The notes below the pieces were generated by a model. The model ran no database searches and was not told where the DNA came from. It saw only the letters and a list, made by a program, of their open reading frames with translations. The position numbers were made by a program, and so were the translations under genes. This document shows positions 5,393 through 7,017 of a stretch of 7,017 nt of DNA, piece by piece (within the stretch, counting starts at the first letter, position 1; every line of letters begins with the position of its first letter). This DNA is from Pseudomonadota bacterium (GTDB taxonomy: Bacteria; Pseudomonadota; Alphaproteobacteria; Rickettsiales; SXRF01). The DNA is taken from contig JAGWLJ010000074.1 of the NCBI GenBank assembly GCA_028873275.1, positions 1-7,017 of the forward strand, given 5' to 3'.

Positions 5393-6042
5393 ACGGAGCG
5401 CAGCTCGCTGGACAGGGAATCGGTGGCCGTCTCCGTAGGAGAGGGCCCCAGATTATCCAGCAGGACGGGAGCGAGCATACCAGTCCCGTAATCGACCATG
5501 GCATAGCTCTGCATCATATTCCCAAAGGCGGTGATGGGGTTGTCCATGGATTGCCCTGCGGATGCCCTGGTGGCATCGGCGGCTATTTCGTTTGCCGCCT
5601 GCTCAATTTGACCCGTCGTGTGAGTAAGGGCATAGGCATCTGCTGCGTGCATGGCCTGGTCAAGCGCGAAAGGGGTAACGCCTCCGCTTCCCATTTTCGC
5701 CTCGATGTATTCCCGAGCGGCATTCTCAAGATCCCTGACGGCATTTGCGCGCAGATCCTGCGGCGCATCTGGCATAGCGGCATTGCTCGGTGCAGCCTGG
5801 TTTTCCTCGATGGAACTGTTGATATAATTCTGAACGATGCTCGCTTCCGAGGCGCTGAGACCGATTCCTCCCAGTTGAGACCCGGCCGCTGCCAGATCAA
5901 CAGGATCGCCGCTGGCGATAGCCAGGCCGGCGGCGGCTATAATCCGTGAAACACGTTCCTGGGCAAGGTCTGGCTGTTCGCCGGCAACCTCAGCTGCCGA
6001 TTTCTGCTCCTTGGCAAGATCACGTCCAGAAGATATTTCCAT
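5389..6042 (-). CDS. Hypothetical Ala-rich protein, 217 aa, family not recognised
   Basis: I do not recognise this protein. It has no cysteine and no tryptophan, is rich in Ala, Ser, Asn, Gln and Asp/Glu, is acidic overall, and lacks a signal peptide or a clear membrane helix (RIIAAAGLAIASG, about 33-45, is only mildly hydrophobic). Several Ala-rich amphipathic helices are likely, for example NAVRDLENAAREYIEAKM and ALDQAMHAADAYAL. A Ser/Thr-rich tail ends the protein. A Cys/Trp-free, Ala/Ser/Asn-rich makeup is common among secreted or appendage-associated proteins, but that is only a hint. The ATG at 6042 is the only plausible start: an in-frame TAG lies about 40 nt upstream with no other ATG, GTG or TTG between. 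GGGG about 7 nt upstream may serve the ribosome. It lies 94 nt downstream of hisI on the same strand. Its TAA shares bases with the stop of the AsmA gene, so no separate terminator fits between them. Confidence 0.75.
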   Translation of the reverse strand: MEISSGRDLAKEQKSAAEVAGEQPDLAQERVSRIIAAAGLAIASGDPVDLAAAGSQLGGIGLSASEASIVQNYINSSIEENQAAPSNAAMPDAPQDLRANAVRDLENAAREYIEAKMGSGGVTPFALDQAMHAADAYALTHTTGQIEQAANEIAADATRASAGQSMDNPITAFGNMMQSYAMVDYGTGMLAPVLLDNLGPSPTETATDSLSSELRSV

Positions 6043-6136
6043 TGCGGCCCCGCATTGCTGGTTAACATCAATAATATCACCCTACGCGGGCGGCGTGTAT
6101 GAATTTTTGATGACAATGACAGAGTAAATCAGGCGA

Positions 6137-6472
6137 CTAAAAATCCATCTTCCTGAAAAAACAGGTTTTTTCTCCTGTATGGCAGGCGGGGCCGTTCTGG
6201 TCGACTTTTAAAAGCAGCGTGTCGCCGTCGCAATCCACATAGAATTCTTTCAAGATTTGGGTATGGCCGGAGGTTTCGCCCTTGCGCCACAGCGATTGGC
6301 GCGAGCGGGACCAGTAATGCACCTGCCCGGTGGAAAGCGTTTTTTCGACCGCCTGGCGGTTCATCCAGGCCAGCATAAGCACCTCGTCGGTCTGCCAATG
6401 CTGGGCGATGGCGGGCACTAGTCCGCGCTCGTCGAAGGCGATTTGCTTCAGTATGTCAGAAGTATTCTTCAT
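6137..6472 (-). CDS. hisI: Phosphoribosyl-AMP cyclohydrolase
   Basis: HisI hydrolyses the adenine ring of phosphoribosyl-AMP, an early step of histidine synthesis in the cytoplasm. It is a zinc enzyme that also needs Mg2+. The start MKNTSDILKQIAFDERGLVP gives 111 residues. The active-site region is complete: HYWSRSRQSLWRKGETSGH (about 52-70), then VDCDGDTLLLKVDQNGPACH with Asp80, Cys81, Asp82 and Asp84, then Cys97 and Cys104 in the tail ACHTGEKTCFFR. These are the Mg- and Zn-binding residues of the family. There is no HisE domain, unlike the fused HisIE of enterobacteria. The same frame runs open further upstream (ATG at 6643), but that stretch is the antisense-frame shadow of the xth gene and unlike HisI. 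The chosen ATG overlaps the xth stop as ATGA, so the two are probably translationally coupled. The rest of the his pathway is not in this window. Confidence 0.96.
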   Translation of the reverse strand: MKNTSDILKQIAFDERGLVPAIAQHWQTDEVLMLAWMNRQAVEKTLSTGQVHYWSRSRQSLWRKGETSGHTQILKEFYVDCDGDTLLLKVDQNGPACHTGEKTCFFRKMDF

Positions 6473-7017
6473 GCCGCCAAATCTATCATGACCGGCACAT
6501 GATCGGAAGGGCCGTCCCAGTCGCGGGCGTCCTTGTGGATGGCGAAGGATTGAAGCGCCGGCGCGAGGGCGGGCGTGACCCAGATATGGTCGAGGCGACG
6601 GCCGCGATCGGATGCGCGCCAGTCGCGATTGCGGTAGCTCCACCAGCTATAGAGCTTTTGCGCAGGGTCAACGAAATGCCGCCCAGCGTCGCACCAGTTG
6701 AGCGAGGCCTGCAACGCGTTCAGCCGTTCCACCTCGGCTGGCGTGTGGCTGACCACCTTCAGCAGCTGCTTATGCGACCATACGTCATGCTCCAGCGGGG
6801 CAATGTTGAGATCGCCGACGAGGATCATTTTGGCATTCTGCGCCTGCGCCGACCAGCGCGTCATATCCTCGACGAAACGCAGCTTGAAGCCGTAGGAAGG
6901 ATTCAGCTCGGGATCGGGGATATCGCCGCCGGCCGGGACATAGAAATTATGCAGCTCAATGCCGCCGGGCAGGCGCGCGCTGATATGGCGCTTGTCGGCC
7001 GAACCGGCGACGCCCAT
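6469..7017 (-). CDS. xth: Exodeoxyribonuclease III (AP endonuclease), C-terminal part; 5' end outside window
   Basis: This family cuts DNA at abasic sites and degrades 3' ends in base excision repair. The 182 visible residues are the C-terminal two-thirds of a protein normally about 255-270 long. The frame is open to the right edge, and the Met at 7017 is probably internal. Conserved pieces appear in order: NFYVPAGGD (catalytic Tyr26 of the fragment), GDLNIAP (Asp69 and Asn71), YSWWSYR (Trp in the DNA-binding region), GRRLDHIW (Asp143) and GPSDHVPVMI (Asp172, His173). Spacing agrees with E. coli Xth Tyr109, Asp151, Asn153, Asp229, Asp258 and His259 to within a few residues. The phrase VPAGGD and the GFKLRF segment fit the xth branch found in Alphaproteobacteria. 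The TGA stop overlaps the hisI start by ATGA. Function is secure; which xth paralogue it is cannot be settled. Confidence 0.94.
   Translation of the reverse strand: MGVAGSADKRHISARLPGGIELHNFYVPAGGDIPDPELNPSYGFKLRFVEDMTRWSAQAQNAKMILVGDLNIAPLEHDVWSHKQLLKVVSHTPAEVERLNALQASLNWCDAGRHFVDPAQKLYSWWSYRNRDWRASDRGRRLDHIWVTPALAPALQSFAIHKDARDWDGPSDHVPVMIDLAA

Noticed and set aside
6043..6136. Possible promoter (TTGTCA, TATTAT) or small hairpin (ACGC/GCGT) between hisI and the 217-residue gene
   Set aside because: The two boxes are not at a workable spacing, and the 4-bp stem has no T-run after it on the minus strand. Nothing firm can be called.
6473..6643. 57-residue N-terminal extension of hisI from an upstream ATG
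   Set aside because: This stretch lies inside xth in another frame, is Arg/Pro-rich and unlike HisI. The ATG at 6472 gives the normal HisI N-terminus.

Overview
The window reads as a piece of an alphaproteobacterial chromosome of moderately high GC. This rests on the style of the FabI C-terminal part, on a stand-alone HisI (no HisE fusion), and on fabI lying upstream of aroC on the same strand, which is a familiar alphaproteobacterial arrangement. The species cannot be named from the sequence. No tRNA, rRNA, CRISPR array, insertion sequence or other complete mobile element was seen.

Layout. The plus strand carries, in order: the 3' two-thirds of fabI (enoyl-ACP reductase, cut by the left edge); a 302-residue protein of unknown family starting 2 nt after fabI; a possible 21-codon mini-ORF; a second unknown protein of about 234 residues; a 119-nt leader region; aroC (chorismate synthase); and a 640-residue AsmA-family envelope protein starting 3 nt after aroC. 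The minus strand carries, in its own reading order: the 3' part of an exodeoxyribonuclease III gene (cut by the right edge), hisI (overlapping it by ATGA), and an Ala-rich protein of unknown family. The stop codon of that last gene overlaps the stop of the AsmA gene tail to tail.

Known functions are housekeeping: fatty acid elongation (FabI), the last shikimate-pathway step (AroC), histidine synthesis (HisI), DNA repair (Xth) and envelope biogenesis (AsmA). The two unknown plus-strand genes look like an insertion between fabI and aroC. The first is clearly AT-richer than fabI, and a degenerate copy of the fabI 3' end/start junction recurs just before the second.

The most interesting signal is the aroC leader. 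A ten-codon ORF reading M-R-W-Y-F-L-C-Y-P-I-stop is followed by a short GC hairpin and a T-rich run, and then by aroC. Four aromatic codons, three of them consecutive Trp-Tyr-Phe, sit just upstream of the enzyme that makes the common precursor of all three aromatic amino acids. This looks like a ribosome-mediated attenuator. The case is inferential: the leader's ribosome-binding site is badly spaced and the terminator stem is short.
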